This document shows positions 1 to 6,615 of a stretch of 7,406 nucleotides of DNA, one piece after another (the stretch's first letter is position 1; each line of letters opens with the position of its first letter). This stretch comes from Clostridia bacterium (GTDB lineage: Bacteria > Bacillota > DSM-521 > Neomoorellales > SLTJ01): the NCBI GenBank assembly GCA_014360105.1, contig JACIYD010000071.1, forward strand, positions 1 through 7,406, given 5' to 3'. Both the position numbers and the translations under genes were made by a program. The notes under the pieces are model-generated. The model did not search any database and had not been told where the DNA came from. It saw only the letters and a list, made by a program, of their open reading frames with translations.

Positions 1-58
1 TTTTCCTATTCTACCACAGACGGAGGCACAATGGGTGGCTCGGGCGTAATATTTGGTT

Positions 59-74
59 GCCGCCCCGGGGCGGC
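59..74. repeat. 16-bp perfect GC palindrome
   Basis: GCCGCCCCGGGGCGGC reads the same on both strands. It lies about 180 bases upstream of the chemoreceptor-like gene. Neither side has a T-run, so it does not look like an intrinsic terminator. It could be the end of an upstream transcript, a protein-binding site or chance in GC-rich DNA. The palindrome is seen; any role is unknown. Confidence 0.4.
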
Positions 75-109
75 GGCCGGTAAGGGAAAAAATGGACAAT
101 GGGAAGGAT

Positions 110-136
110 TTGGCGGGCAAACAGGGAAAGTATTAT
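110..136 (+). promoter_or_regulatory. weak candidate promoter for the chemoreceptor gene
   Basis: TATTAT at 131-136 matches the -10 consensus at 5 of 6 positions. TTGGCG at 110-115 matches -35 at 4 of 6, but the spacer is only 15 bp. Use of this site would leave a leader of roughly 110 bases before the GTG start. No flagellar-type (SigD) promoter was recognised in the leader. Confidence 0.22.
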
Positions 137-231
137 TTGTCTGAGTACCCCATAGGGCTTGCCCCACAACGAAGCGACGGAATTCTGCCGAGTTTTGAAT
201 TGGGCCGGTCCTAGAAGGGAAAGGCGCTAAG

Positions 232-253
232 CTCCTAGCAAGGAGGGAGGCAG
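232..253 (+). promoter_or_regulatory. ribosome binding site inside a possible hairpin
   Basis: AAGGAGG at 240-246 lies 7 nt before the GTG at 254 and decides that start. CTCCT (232-236) is perfectly complementary to AGGAG (241-245) across the 4-nt loop AGCA, so the Shine-Dalgarno sequence can be closed into a small stem. A second TCCTAG (209-214) repeats the one at 233-238 and could compete for the same pairing. This could tune translation, but the stem is short and the idea is inferred. Confidence 0.45.
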
Positions 254-1117
254 GTGGGCGAGGTCAAAGTTGGCCTTATCGGTGGGGGACGCGGTGGGAA
301 GGCCATCCTCCAGGCACTGCATGGCCTGGCCGGTACTCAGGTGATCGGCGTGGCCGACATCAACCTGGAGGCGCCGGCGATGGGTCTCGCGCGGCAATGG
401 GGCATCCGGACCTTTCAAAACTTCCGGGACCTCCTGGATCAGCCCGGCCTGGACGTGGTTTTCGAGGTAACCGGCAGTGCCGAGGTACAGGCGGCCATCC
501 GGGAAACCTGCCCGCCGGGTGTGACGGTAGTCGAAGCCAGGGCGGCAAAGTTGATGCAGGACCTGGTCGAAGCGCGCGAACGGATGCTGAACGAACTGGA
601 AGCGCAGGCACAGGAACTGGCGGCCACGGCTCAGTCGTTAAGCCAGGCGGTGGAGCAACTGGTCGGCGCCACCGATGAAATCGCCCGTGCGGCGGAGAGC
701 ATGGCCCGAGAAAGCGAACAATTGAACGAGGCGGCAAACCAAGCACGCCAGCACCTGAAAGAAACGGACAAGATCCTGAAGTTCATCCGCATGGTGGCGG
801 AGCAGACCAAACTTTTGGGACTGAACGCCGCCATTGAGGCGGCCCGTGCCGGGGAGCACGGCCGGGGCTTTACCGTAGTGGCCCAGGAGGTCAGGAAGCT
901 GGCGGAAAACAGCACTAGTTCCGCCGATCAAATTGGCAACATTCTCCAAAATATTGAAAGCTCGGTCGCTGCCATTTTGCGAGGCATTGAGGAGACCTCG
1001 GGAGTTATCCATCACCAGGCGGCGGTCACGCAGGAGGTAGCAGGCAACACCCAGCAGTTGAGTCGTACGGCGGAGCAACTCTCAAGCTTGGCGGCGCGGC
1101 TGGCCAGCCTGCGCTAG
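254..1117 (+). CDS. soluble chemoreceptor-like protein: Rossmann domain fused to MCP signalling domain
   Basis: 287-residue protein with GTG start behind AAGGAGG. Residues 1-100 form a Rossmann-like half: a GxGxxG nucleotide loop at 10-15, an acidic residue ending strand 2 (D35, usual for NAD(H) rather than NADP), then DVVFEVTG near 67-74, as in homoserine dehydrogenase, dihydrodipicolinate reductase or Gfo/Idh-type N-terminal folds. The catalytic half of those enzymes is absent. Residues about 105-287 are a methyl-accepting chemotaxis signalling domain: a long coiled coil with the hairpin tip [20 protein letters not shown] (187-206) followed by VRKLAENS, about 12 heptads per arm. There is no transmembrane segment, no HAMP domain and no C-terminal tethering pentapeptide, so it should be cytoplasmic. 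By family knowledge the tip contacts CheA/CheW; that the Rossmann part senses NAD(H) or a metabolite is inferred. No che genes are nearby. Its stop overlaps that of the convergent bpsA gene. Confidence 0.9.
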   Translation: MGEVKVGLIGGGRGGKAILQALHGLAGTQVIGVADINLEAPAMGLARQWGIRTFQNFRDLLDQPGLDVVFEVTGSAEVQAAIRETCPPGVTVVEARAAKLMQDLVEARERMLNELEAQAQELAATAQSLSQAVEQLVGATDEIARAAESMARESEQLNEAANQARQHLKETDKILKFIRMVAEQTKLLGLNAAIEAARAGEHGRGFTVVAQEVRKLAENSTSSADQIGNILQNIESSVAAILRGIEETSGVIHHQAAVTQEVAGNTQQLSRTAEQLSSLAARLASLR

Positions 1118-2115
1118 TCGCGGTAGAGTGCTTTCCCGAGGGAGACCGTGCCGCGGTAGAGGGGGCGGGGACGCCTTACTGCTTCTAGGCGGACGAGGGC
1201 AGAAGCATACCAGGGAGTTGCCGGTGGTTCCTCGGGGAGGAAGGGACACGCCGCAGGGTATTCCTCGGGCACAAAAACAGTGTTAGTCAGGTGGTAACGG
1301 TGGAAATCAGGGAGGTAGTCGGTGACGACAAAGCCCATGCGCAAGAGCGAGACCAGCCAGAGGCGCCACTTGGGAAGCCCGGTTTCCAGGCGGGTGAGGC
1401 CAAAGTAGAGGGCGGAACCGGCCTCGGCCAGCGCCTCGCTACAGCGTGAAAGAAAGAGGAGAAACCCCCGGCGCGTTTCTACCGGATCGGTGACCGCCAC
1501 GTCAAAGGCCTGCCGGCAGGACGGCGGGAGTGCTTCCTGCACGTCGTAAACTTGCGCGTGGTAGTTGCTCCAGCCCTCGCGGGTGGCGGTGGTGTTGAGA
1601 AACTCGACCAGGCGTGCATCGATTTCCAGCACCGTTACCTCTCGGGGCAGGCCGGTAAGGGCTGCGGCCAGGCTGGTCAGATCGTCGTCCCCCAGGAAGA
1701 GCAGGCGACGCCCTTCCAGGTCGGCGCGGCGGTACATAAAGATTACCCGGCCGACGGCGTCCCTGGACGCGACGTAACCCTGGTCAAAAGTGGGGTCGGG
1801 GCGGGGCCGAGCAGCGGCCAAGCGCTCCCATTGTTCGAGCACGCGGGTAAAAAGCCCCCGGGGCAGCATTCCCTTTCCTTGGCAATGGGGACACTCCCAT
1901 TCCTGCCGGGGGAGCCAGCGGGCCACGGCGGCTTGTCCGGCCGCGGTGAGGGCGAGCTTCCCGTCCGGCCGGCGCTCCATGAGACCTTCCGCGGCCAAAG
2001 CTTCTAAGCTGGCGGCGAACTGCGCGAGGTCGCCATCCTGTTGCGGGAGCAATTGCCAAAAGGTGACCGGGCCATGGCGCAGGACACGTAGGATCTGTTG
2101 CCGGAACCTTGGCAA
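1114..2115 (-). CDS. bpsA: N4-bis(aminopropyl)spermidine synthase (branched-chain polyamine synthase)
   Basis: 333 residues from the chosen TTG start. BpsA adds aminopropyl groups from decarboxylated S-adenosylmethionine to spermidine, giving branched polyamines that protect nucleic acids in thermophiles; it acts in the cytoplasm. Residues 1-70 look like a winged helix ([20 protein letters not shown] onward), then a CPHC pair at 75-78 and a Rossmann-type transferase domain with the diagnostic GDDDLTS (142-148, the acidic active-site motif), VLEID (162-166) and TDPVET (209-214). The family was formerly DUF43. The open frame continues upstream to an ATG at 2373, but a strong promoter at 2137-2166 would put the transcript start only about 10-20 bases before the TTG, and GGGAGGGG sits 5 nt ahead of it. 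The upstream residues also look non-coding, so the longer start is rejected. No other polyamine genes are visible nearby. Confidence 0.9.
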   Translation of the reverse strand: MPRFRQQILRVLRHGPVTFWQLLPQQDGDLAQFAASLEALAAEGLMERRPDGKLALTAAGQAAVARWLPRQEWECPHCQGKGMLPRGLFTRVLEQWERLAAARPRPDPTFDQGYVASRDAVGRVIFMYRRADLEGRRLLFLGDDDLTSLAAALTGLPREVTVLEIDARLVEFLNTTATREGWSNYHAQVYDVQEALPPSCRQAFDVAVTDPVETRRGFLLFLSRCSEALAEAGSALYFGLTRLETGLPKWRLWLVSLLRMGFVVTDYLPDFHRYHLTNTVFVPEEYPAACPFLPEEPPATPWYASALVRLEAVRRPRPLYRGTVSLGKALYRD

Positions 2116-2136
2116 GCATACCCCTCCCGTCCTCCC

Positions 2137-2166
2137 TTTATAGCAGATGGACGCTTGACCTGTCAA
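2137..2166 (-). promoter_or_regulatory. strong sigma-A-type promoter of bpsA
   Basis: On the minus strand TTGACA (complement of 2161-2166) is followed after 18 bp by TATAAA (complement of 2137-2142), a perfect -35 and a 5/6 -10. Transcription should begin near 2125-2131, leaving a very short leader that holds little more than the ribosome site at 2121-2128. The -35 lies in the near-palindrome TTGACCTGTCAA (2155-2166), which places a TTGACC on the plus strand too; no matching plus-strand -10 was found. Confidence 0.8.
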
Positions 2167-2188
2167 CCGATGACGAAAAGAGGCGAGA

Positions 2189-2258
2189 GGGCGCGCACGA
2201 GCCGCGGGCCCGCCGAAGCCCGGCTCGAGCGCCAGTATCGCCCCCCGAGGCTCGCGCC
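2189..2258. other. GC-rich hairpin-forming segment in the bpsA-murA spacer
   Basis: CGAGCC plus GGGC (2198-2203, 2206-2209) pair with GCCC plus GGCTCG (2218-2227), a 10-bp stem with a 2-nt bulge and an 8-nt loop. An outer pairing is also possible: GGCGCG near 2190-2195 and AGCC with GGCTCGCGCC (2249-2258), which shares bases with the inner stem, so the two folds compete. There is no U-tract, so it is not a standard terminator. It could be a structured leader of murA, whose promoter was not recognised, or only a consequence of base composition. Confidence 0.35.
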
Positions 2259-2343
2259 AACGAGGGAACCAAAGACCGGAAGGAATAAACCGGGGATAGG
2301 TTAGGGACGGATTGAGGAAAACGGTAGAGGAAGGGGTGGTACG

Positions 2344-3600
2344 TTGGGCCGCTACGGCGTGGAAGGGGGGCATCCCCTTCAGGGCAGCGTAAAGGTGAGC
2401 GGCAGCAAGAACGCCAGCCTGGCCCTGATTGCCGCGGCAACGATGGCACCCGGGGTGACCGTCCTGGAGGGAATTCCCGCCATTCGCGACGTTGAGGTGA
2501 TGCTTGCCATTACCCGCGCCCTGGGAGGAGAGGCGCAGTGGGTCGGCGCGGGCCGGCTATCCTTGCGCATACCCACCGGGCTGAATACCACCGTGCCTTT
2601 TGCCGAGGGGAGGCAGATCCGCGCTTCCAGTCTCTTTCTCGGCGCTTTGGTGGCGGCCCAGGGAAGGGCCGAGGTACCTCTGCCGGGTGGTTGTGACTTG
2701 GGACCGCGGCCCGTCGATCTCCACCTGAAAGGCCTAGCCGCCCTGGGGGCGCAGGTGGAGGTTGAGCACGGACTGATTAAAGCTAGGGCCAAATCCTTGG
2801 AAGGTGCACGCATTTATCTCGACTTTCCCAGTGTGGGCGCGACGGAGAATCTGATGATGGCCGCCTGTCAGGCGCGGGGACAGACGGTCATCGAAAACGC
2901 GGCCAGGGAACCGGAAGTAGTGGACCTCGCCAACTTCCTTAACGCCATGGGGGCCCACATCCGCGGCGCGGGCACTGATGTGATTAAGATTGATGGCCCC
3001 ACAGTATGGCGTCCGGCCACTTATAGCGTCATTCCCGACCGTATTGAGGCCGGTACCTTTCTCATTATGGGCGCGGTTTGTGGCGGCCCCCTCCGGGTGG
3101 TCAACGTCATTTCCACGCACCTGCAGCCGGTCATCGCCAAACTGCGCGAGGCCGGGGCCACGGTGGAAGAAGGAGAGGGCCTGCTCGAGGTCTACCGCGA
3201 AGGGCCCCTGGCACCGGTGCACGTGAAAACGATGCCCTATCCCGGATTTCCCACCGACTTGCAATCGCCGATGCTGGTGTTGCTTTCTCAGGCCCGGGGA
3301 ACGAGCATCGTCGTGGAAACGGTTTTCGACAACCGCTTTCAGGTGGTGCAGGAGCTGCAGCGGATGGGTGCCAACATCCGGGTGGAAGGGTCGGCCGCCG
3401 TGGTCGTGGGGTCCACGCCCCTCTGCGGCGCGGAAGTACAGATCCCGGATCTGCGCGCCGGGGCCGCTCTCACCATCGCCGCCCTGCTGGCCCGGGGGGA
3501 AACCATCCTAGACCGCACAGGATGCCTGGAGCGGGGCTACGAGAATTGGTGGGACAAGCTGACCCGTCTGGGTGCCCGCCTTCGGCCCCTGCCTGAATAG
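2344..3600 (+). CDS. murA: UDP-N-acetylglucosamine 1-carboxyvinyltransferase
   Basis: 418 residues, against 419 in the E. coli enzyme. MurA transfers enolpyruvate from phosphoenolpyruvate to UDP-GlcNAc, the first committed step of peptidoglycan synthesis, in the cytoplasm. Key residues align by position with the E. coli enzyme: SGSKNA with K22 and N23, catalytic C117 in [14 protein letters not shown]305 in FPTDLQ and R397 in LERGYE. Because the active-site residue is cysteine rather than aspartate, fosfomycin sensitivity is expected from family knowledge. The TTG start gives the natural N-terminus ([23 protein letters not shown]) and has an AAGGGG-type site (2331-2336) 7 nt upstream. It is the first of three co-directional genes. 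Firmicutes often carry two MurA paralogues; which one this is cannot be told here. Confidence 0.97.
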   Translation: MGRYGVEGGHPLQGSVKVSGSKNASLALIAAATMAPGVTVLEGIPAIRDVEVMLAITRALGGEAQWVGAGRLSLRIPTGLNTTVPFAEGRQIRASSLFLGALVAAQGRAEVPLPGGCDLGPRPVDLHLKGLAALGAQVEVEHGLIKARAKSLEGARIYLDFPSVGATENLMMAACQARGQTVIENAAREPEVVDLANFLNAMGAHIRGAGTDVIKIDGPTVWRPATYSVIPDRIEAGTFLIMGAVCGGPLRVVNVISTHLQPVIAKLREAGATVEEGEGLLEVYREGPLAPVHVKTMPYPGFPTDLQSPMLVLLSQARGTSIVVETVFDNRFQVVQELQRMGANIRVEGSAAVVVGSTPLCGAEVQIPDLRAGAALTIAALLARGETILDRTGCLERGYENWWDKLTRLGARLRPLPE

Positions 3601-3652
3601 TTTTGAATAGACACATACATGGGGCCGGGGACGCCGGGGCAAGCTATGGGCC

Positions 3653-3658
3653 GGAGGT
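3653..3658 (+). promoter_or_regulatory. ribosome binding site that favours the TTG start of htrA
   Basis: GGAGGT at 3653-3658 lies 8 nt before TTG 3667. The ATG at 3619 has no purine-rich site ahead of it, and the ATG at 3646 has only a weak GGGG. The best site therefore points to the TTG. Confidence 0.55.
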
Positions 3659-3666
3659 GGGAGGAC

Positions 3667-4812
3667 TTGGGTACCTTTGGCCATGACTTTCCCCGGCGGC
3701 CATCCTGGCTGGCATACCTGTTGCTGCTCCTGGCAGCGGCCATGGGCGGGGGCGTTCTCGCTCTTGTCCTGGCACCTGCCTTGTTTGCACCCCCGGTGAA
3801 ATCGCCCCTGGCGGGGCAAGTAAGGCAGGAGGAGCGGCTGCCGCTGCCGCAGGGTTCACCCCAGGCGGCGGCACCGGTGCCGCCTTCGCCGGCCGTTGGC
3901 ATTGCGGCGCGTGCAGGGCCGTCGGTTGTCGGGGTGACCAACTTCAAGGGCTACGGCCTCTATCGGCGGCCTGTAGTAGTCAGCGGCTCGGGCATCGTCA
4001 TCGACGCTGCTCGGGGTTACGTGGTAACCAACTATCATGTGGTGGAAGGTTTTCGCGCCCTCAGTATTACGGTTGACGGCACACACGAGTACGAGGCGGA
4101 GCTGGTTGGCGGGGACCCGCAGACGGACCTGGCCGTATTGCGGGTAAGGGCGCAGGGGCTACGGGAAGCAACGCTTGGAGATTCCGCCGCGCTGCGTGTG
4201 GGGGAAATGGTGGTGGCCATCGGCAATCCTCTGGGCCGGGAATTTGCCCGCTCGGTGACGGTTGGGGTGGTCAGCGCGTTGAACCGGGAGATTTCGGTGG
4301 AGAGCCGCCCGGGCGAGGAAGTTACTTTGCGGGTGATCCAGACCGACGCGGCGATCAATCCGGGCAACAGCGGCGGCGCCCTGGTGAACGGGCGCGGTGA
4401 GGTCATTGGTATTAACAGCGTGAAGATCGCCGCTGCGGGTGTTGAGGGCATGGGCTTTGCGATCCCCATCAACGACGCCCGGCCAGTAATCGCGCAACTC
4501 ATCCGGGAGGGGCGCGTACGTCGCCCTTTCCTGGGCATCGGTTATTTCGTTCTCGGTGAGGCGCTGGCCCGCCGCTACAAGATGCCGCGCGGCCTGATGG
4601 TGGAAACGGTGCTCCCGGATAGTCCGGCCGACAGGGCGGGCTTGCGGCCCGGCGACGTTTTGTTGGCGTTGGACGGCCAAGAGACCGCCACCGGCGGCGA
4701 TCTGGAGCAGTTTCTCAACCGTTGCCGCCCGGGTGACACGGTGCGCGTGACGCTGGCACGCGGCGGGCGCCGTTTGCAGGTTAAACTTACCCTAGGCGAA
4801 GCAAAAGGCTAG
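3667..4812 (+). CDS. htrA: membrane-anchored HtrA/DegP-type serine protease with PDZ domain
   Basis: 381 residues from TTG 3667; an in-frame ATG at 3619 would add 16 residues. A short basic N-terminus is followed by one hydrophobic segment (about 15-40, rich in Leu/Ala) and a Pro/Ala-rich linker to about residue 81, so the protease should be held on the outer face of the membrane. The trypsin-like domain shows the triad H124 in TNYHVV, D154 in [10 protein letters not shown] and S235 in NPGNSGG. A single PDZ domain (about 286-377) begins at RRPFLGIGY and contains [13 protein letters not shown]; it normally binds exposed C-termini of misfolded proteins. The family degrades or refolds damaged envelope proteins. 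In several Firmicutes an htrA gene sits with walRK and yycJ near the replication origin; here it follows murA directly and those genes are absent from the window. No terminator separates it from cysK. Confidence 0.93.
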   Translation: MGTFGHDFPRRPSWLAYLLLLLAAAMGGGVLALVLAPALFAPPVKSPLAGQVRQEERLPLPQGSPQAAAPVPPSPAVGIAARAGPSVVGVTNFKGYGLYRRPVVVSGSGIVIDAARGYVVTNYHVVEGFRALSITVDGTHEYEAELVGGDPQTDLAVLRVRAQGLREATLGDSAALRVGEMVVAIGNPLGREFARSVTVGVVSALNREISVESRPGEEVTLRVIQTDAAINPGNSGGALVNGRGEVIGINSVKIAAAGVEGMGFAIPINDARPVIAQLIREGRVRRPFLGIGYFVLGEALARRYKMPRGLMVETVLPDSPADRAGLRPGDVLLALDGQETATGGDLEQFLNRCRPGDTVRVTLARGGRRLQVKLTLGEAKG

Positions 4813-4819
4813 GTCGCAT

Positions 4820-4826
4820 GGAGGAG
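4820..4826 (+). promoter_or_regulatory. strong ribosome site pointing to an upstream cysK start
   Basis: GGAGGAG at 4820-4826 lies 6 nt before ATG 4833, in frame with cysK. The family-typical start at 4893 has a G-rich site (GGGGGGAG, 4882-4889) only 3 nt away. The better-placed site therefore argues for a 20-residue N-terminal extension, while homology argues against it. Confidence 0.5.
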
Positions 4827-4892
4827 TGCCCCATGAGGCGCGCCCCCACAGCGAAGGCAGGAAATTGCAAGTTGGAATTTCGGGGGGAGACC

Positions 4893-5816
4893 ATGGGACG
4901 GGTTGCACGCAACATCCTCGAGCTCATAGGCGACACCCCGCTGGTGAGGCTGAACCGGGTGGTGCCGCCGGGCACCGAGGTCTACGCCAAGCTGGAATAC
5001 TTTAATCCTGGCGGTAGTGTCAAAGATCGCATTGCCTTGAGCATGATCGAGGTCGCAGAAGAGCAAGGCTTGATTAATCGGGACACGGTGATCATTGAAC
5101 CCACAAGCGGCAATACCGGGATCGGCCTGGCCATGGTGGCGGCGGCCAAGGGCTATCGCCTCATCCTGACCATGCCCGAGACGATGAGCCTCGAGCGGCG
5201 CAGCCTGCTTGCCGCCTACGGGGCAGAGGTAGTCTTGACTCCCGGAGCAGAGGGGATGGCCGGCGCCATCCGCCGGGCGGAGGAACTGGCACGGGAGTAC
5301 GGCAATAGTTTTCTGCCGCAGCAGTTTGCCAACCCGGCCAACCCGGCGGCGCACCGGCGCAGCACGGCGGAGGAAATCTGGAAGGCCACCGACGGGCGGG
5401 TAGGCGTTTTCGTCGCCGGGGTGGGTACGGGCGGCACCATCACCGGCGTGGGCCAGGTATTGCGCGCGCGCCGGCCAGACGTTTACCTGGTGGCGGTGGA
5501 ACCGGCGGAGTCCCCGGTTCTCTCTGGCGGCAAGCCGGGATTGCACGGCATCCAAGGGATCGGCGCCGGCTTTGTGCCCGCGGTCCTCGAGGTGGAGCTG
5601 CTTGATGAGATTTTTCCGGTGCGGGAGCGCGACGCCATGGAGACGGCCAGGCGCCTGGCCCGGGAAGAAGGCCTGCAGGTAGGGATCTCCGCGGGTGCGG
5701 CGGCCTACGCCGCCCTGGCGGTGGCGGCGCGGCCGGAGCACCGGGGCAAAGTCACCGTGGTCTTGCTGCCGGATACAGGCGAGCGCTACCTCTCCACCGG
5801 TCTTTTCCCGGCATAG
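4893..5816 (+). CDS. cysK: cysteine synthase (O-acetylserine sulfhydrylase)
   Basis: 307 residues from ATG 4893, the usual length of CysK. It is a pyridoxal-phosphate enzyme of fold type II that makes cysteine from O-acetylserine and sulfide in the cytoplasm. Visible motifs: NPGGSVKDR with the PLP lysine K44, the substrate loop PTSGNTG (70-76), the phosphate-binding GVGTGGT (176-182), GIGAGFVP (222-229, typical of the A isoform), GISAGAA (264-270, where many homologues have ISSG) and [10 protein letters not shown] (293-302). The start at 4893 gives the conserved beginning [20 protein letters not shown]. An in-frame ATG at 4833 with a better ribosome site would add 20 residues unlike the family. 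It follows htrA in the same direction with no terminator. The gene ends 33 bases before the convergent amidase gene. Confidence 0.95.
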   Translation: MGRVARNILELIGDTPLVRLNRVVPPGTEVYAKLEYFNPGGSVKDRIALSMIEVAEEQGLINRDTVIIEPTSGNTGIGLAMVAAAKGYRLILTMPETMSLERRSLLAAYGAEVVLTPGAEGMAGAIRRAEELAREYGNSFLPQQFANPANPAAHRRSTAEEIWKATDGRVGVFVAGVGTGGTITGVGQVLRARRPDVYLVAVEPAESPVLSGGKPGLHGIQGIGAGFVPAVLEVELLDEIFPVRERDAMETARRLAREEGLQVGISAGAAAYAALAVAARPEHRGKVTVVLLPDTGERYLSTGLFPA

Positions 5817-5849
5817 CGCCCGCCTCGCTGGTTTTCGGCGCGGCCAGGG

Positions 5850-6269
5850 CTAGGTCAGGCCCTCGCCGAGGAGGTGGCGCACCGCGTTCATGTCCAAGTA
5901 CCTCCCCGGGCAGGCGGTTTTGGCTCCCCTAACTTCCCGGTGGCCGAGCACCCTTTCCGGCGGGATGGCATAGCAGCGGCAGAGCCCGGTCAAAAGGGCC
6001 AGCAAGGCCGTGAGCTGGTCGGGCAGCGGCGGGTGCTCCTCCAGGTTGCCGATTAAGGCGACGCCCAGGCTCCTGCCGTTCATGCCGTCTGTCCGGCAGT
6101 GGGCGCCGGGAAGGGCCGGGCTGCGACCGGCCACGGTGTTGCCGTCGCGCTCGATAAGGAAGTGATATCCGACGTCGCGCCAGCCCAGGGAGAGATGGTA
6201 GCGACGCACCTGAGCGGCGTCCTTCTCCTCAGCGCCCGTGTGGTGGATGATTAAGTAGGCGGGGACCAC
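5850..6269 (-). CDS. N-acetylmuramoyl-L-alanine amidase, T7-lysozyme/PGRP type
   Basis: 139 residues, a single amidase_2 domain that cuts the bond between N-acetylmuramic acid and L-alanine in peptidoglycan. Motifs in order: LIIHHTG with H9/H10 as the first zinc ligand, GWRDVGYHFLI (29-39) with Y35, AHCRTDGMNGRSLGVALIGN (56-75), and HREVRGAKTACPG (110-122) supplying zinc ligands H110 and C120. It begins at GTG 6269 with GGGAGGT (complement of 6276-6282) 6 nt upstream. No signal peptide and no wall-binding repeats are present, so it is either cytoplasmic or released by a partner such as a holin. The YvrJ-like membrane protein gene lies upstream on the same strand. It resembles phage endolysins (XlyA-like, T7 gp3.5) but also stand-alone bacterial amidases used in sporulation or wall recycling. 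Its end faces cysK; no U-tract terminator is visible between them. Confidence 0.92.
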   Translation of the reverse strand: MVPAYLIIHHTGAEEKDAAQVRRYHLSLGWRDVGYHFLIERDGNTVAGRSPALPGAHCRTDGMNGRSLGVALIGNLEEHPPLPDQLTALLALLTGLCRCYAIPPERVLGHREVRGAKTACPGRYLDMNAVRHLLGEGLT

Positions 6270-6615
6270 AGCGATACCTCCCTCAAAATGTCGTGTTTCG
6301 CGGCCAGCGGGGATTTGCGCCCGGGGCGACGAGGCGGCGGACCGGCGTGAGGCCGTTAATCCGATAATCCCGGCGCGCCGCCGCTACATGCCGCCGCCCG
6401 TGCCGCGGACGCTCCAAGCCTAGTCTGCCTCCGCATGGCCAGCCTTCGGCGCCTCGTCCGCGCGGGTTGCCGTGTCGCCTGCGCTTGCCGGGCCGGGCTT
6501 GCGGCTGTGGGCGGTGGGCACGCGTACAGTCCCCGCCGGTGCCGCAGTTCCTTACGGCTTGCGGACTTTCGGCGCGCGGAGCCCGCCGAAAGGTGTTCGC
6601 TTCCTGCGCTAGGCC
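6270..6615. other. 346-base gap between yvrJ and the amidase, no gene seen
   Basis: No frame here has a ribosome site, a conserved motif or plausible protein composition; the open frames are rich in Arg, Ala, Pro and Gly as expected from GC-rich non-coding DNA. The stretch holds one strong hairpin (6566-6592) just past the yvrJ stop and the amidase ribosome site (6276-6284). If yvrJ and the amidase share a transcript, this would be an unusually long internal untranslated segment. No clear promoter for the amidase was recognised. Confidence 0.5.
6566..6592. repeat. 9-bp perfect inverted repeat after yvrJ
   Basis: CTTTCGGCG (6566-6574) and CGCCGAAAG (6584-6592) are exact complements across a 9-nt loop, about 25 bases beyond the yvrJ stop. 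It would form a stable stem in RNA from either strand. No T-run follows on the minus strand, so a simple intrinsic terminator is not supported; it may be a processing or attenuating structure between the two minus-strand genes. Confidence 0.5.

Noticed and set aside
31..144. A 37-codon open frame from ATG 31 with GGAGG 4 nt upstream
   Set aside because: Very short, Gly-rich, spans the GC palindrome, the ribosome site is too close, and no motif is recognisable.
112..253. Cyclic-di-GMP-I or tetrahydrofolate riboswitch in the chemoreceptor leader
   Set aside because: A GGGCAAAC at 114-121 and CAACGAAGCGA near 167-177 recall pieces of these aptamers, but the second conserved block of the c-di-GMP aptamer and the partner strands of the folate aptamer are missing.
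2116..2373. Extension of bpsA to an ATG at 2373
   Set aside because: The extension would cover the strong bpsA promoter and overlap murA on the opposite strand, and its residues do not look like protein.
4809..5741. Long open frame antisense to cysK (310 codons)
   Set aside because: Mirror of the codon bias of a GC-rich gene; the sense strand encodes an intact CysK with all motifs.
5820..5870. Bidirectional terminator between cysK and the amidase gene
   Set aside because: AGGGC/GCCCT and GGCG/CGCC can pair around 5837-5866, but there is a 5-nt bulge, no U-tract on either strand, and the stem lies partly inside the amidase coding end.
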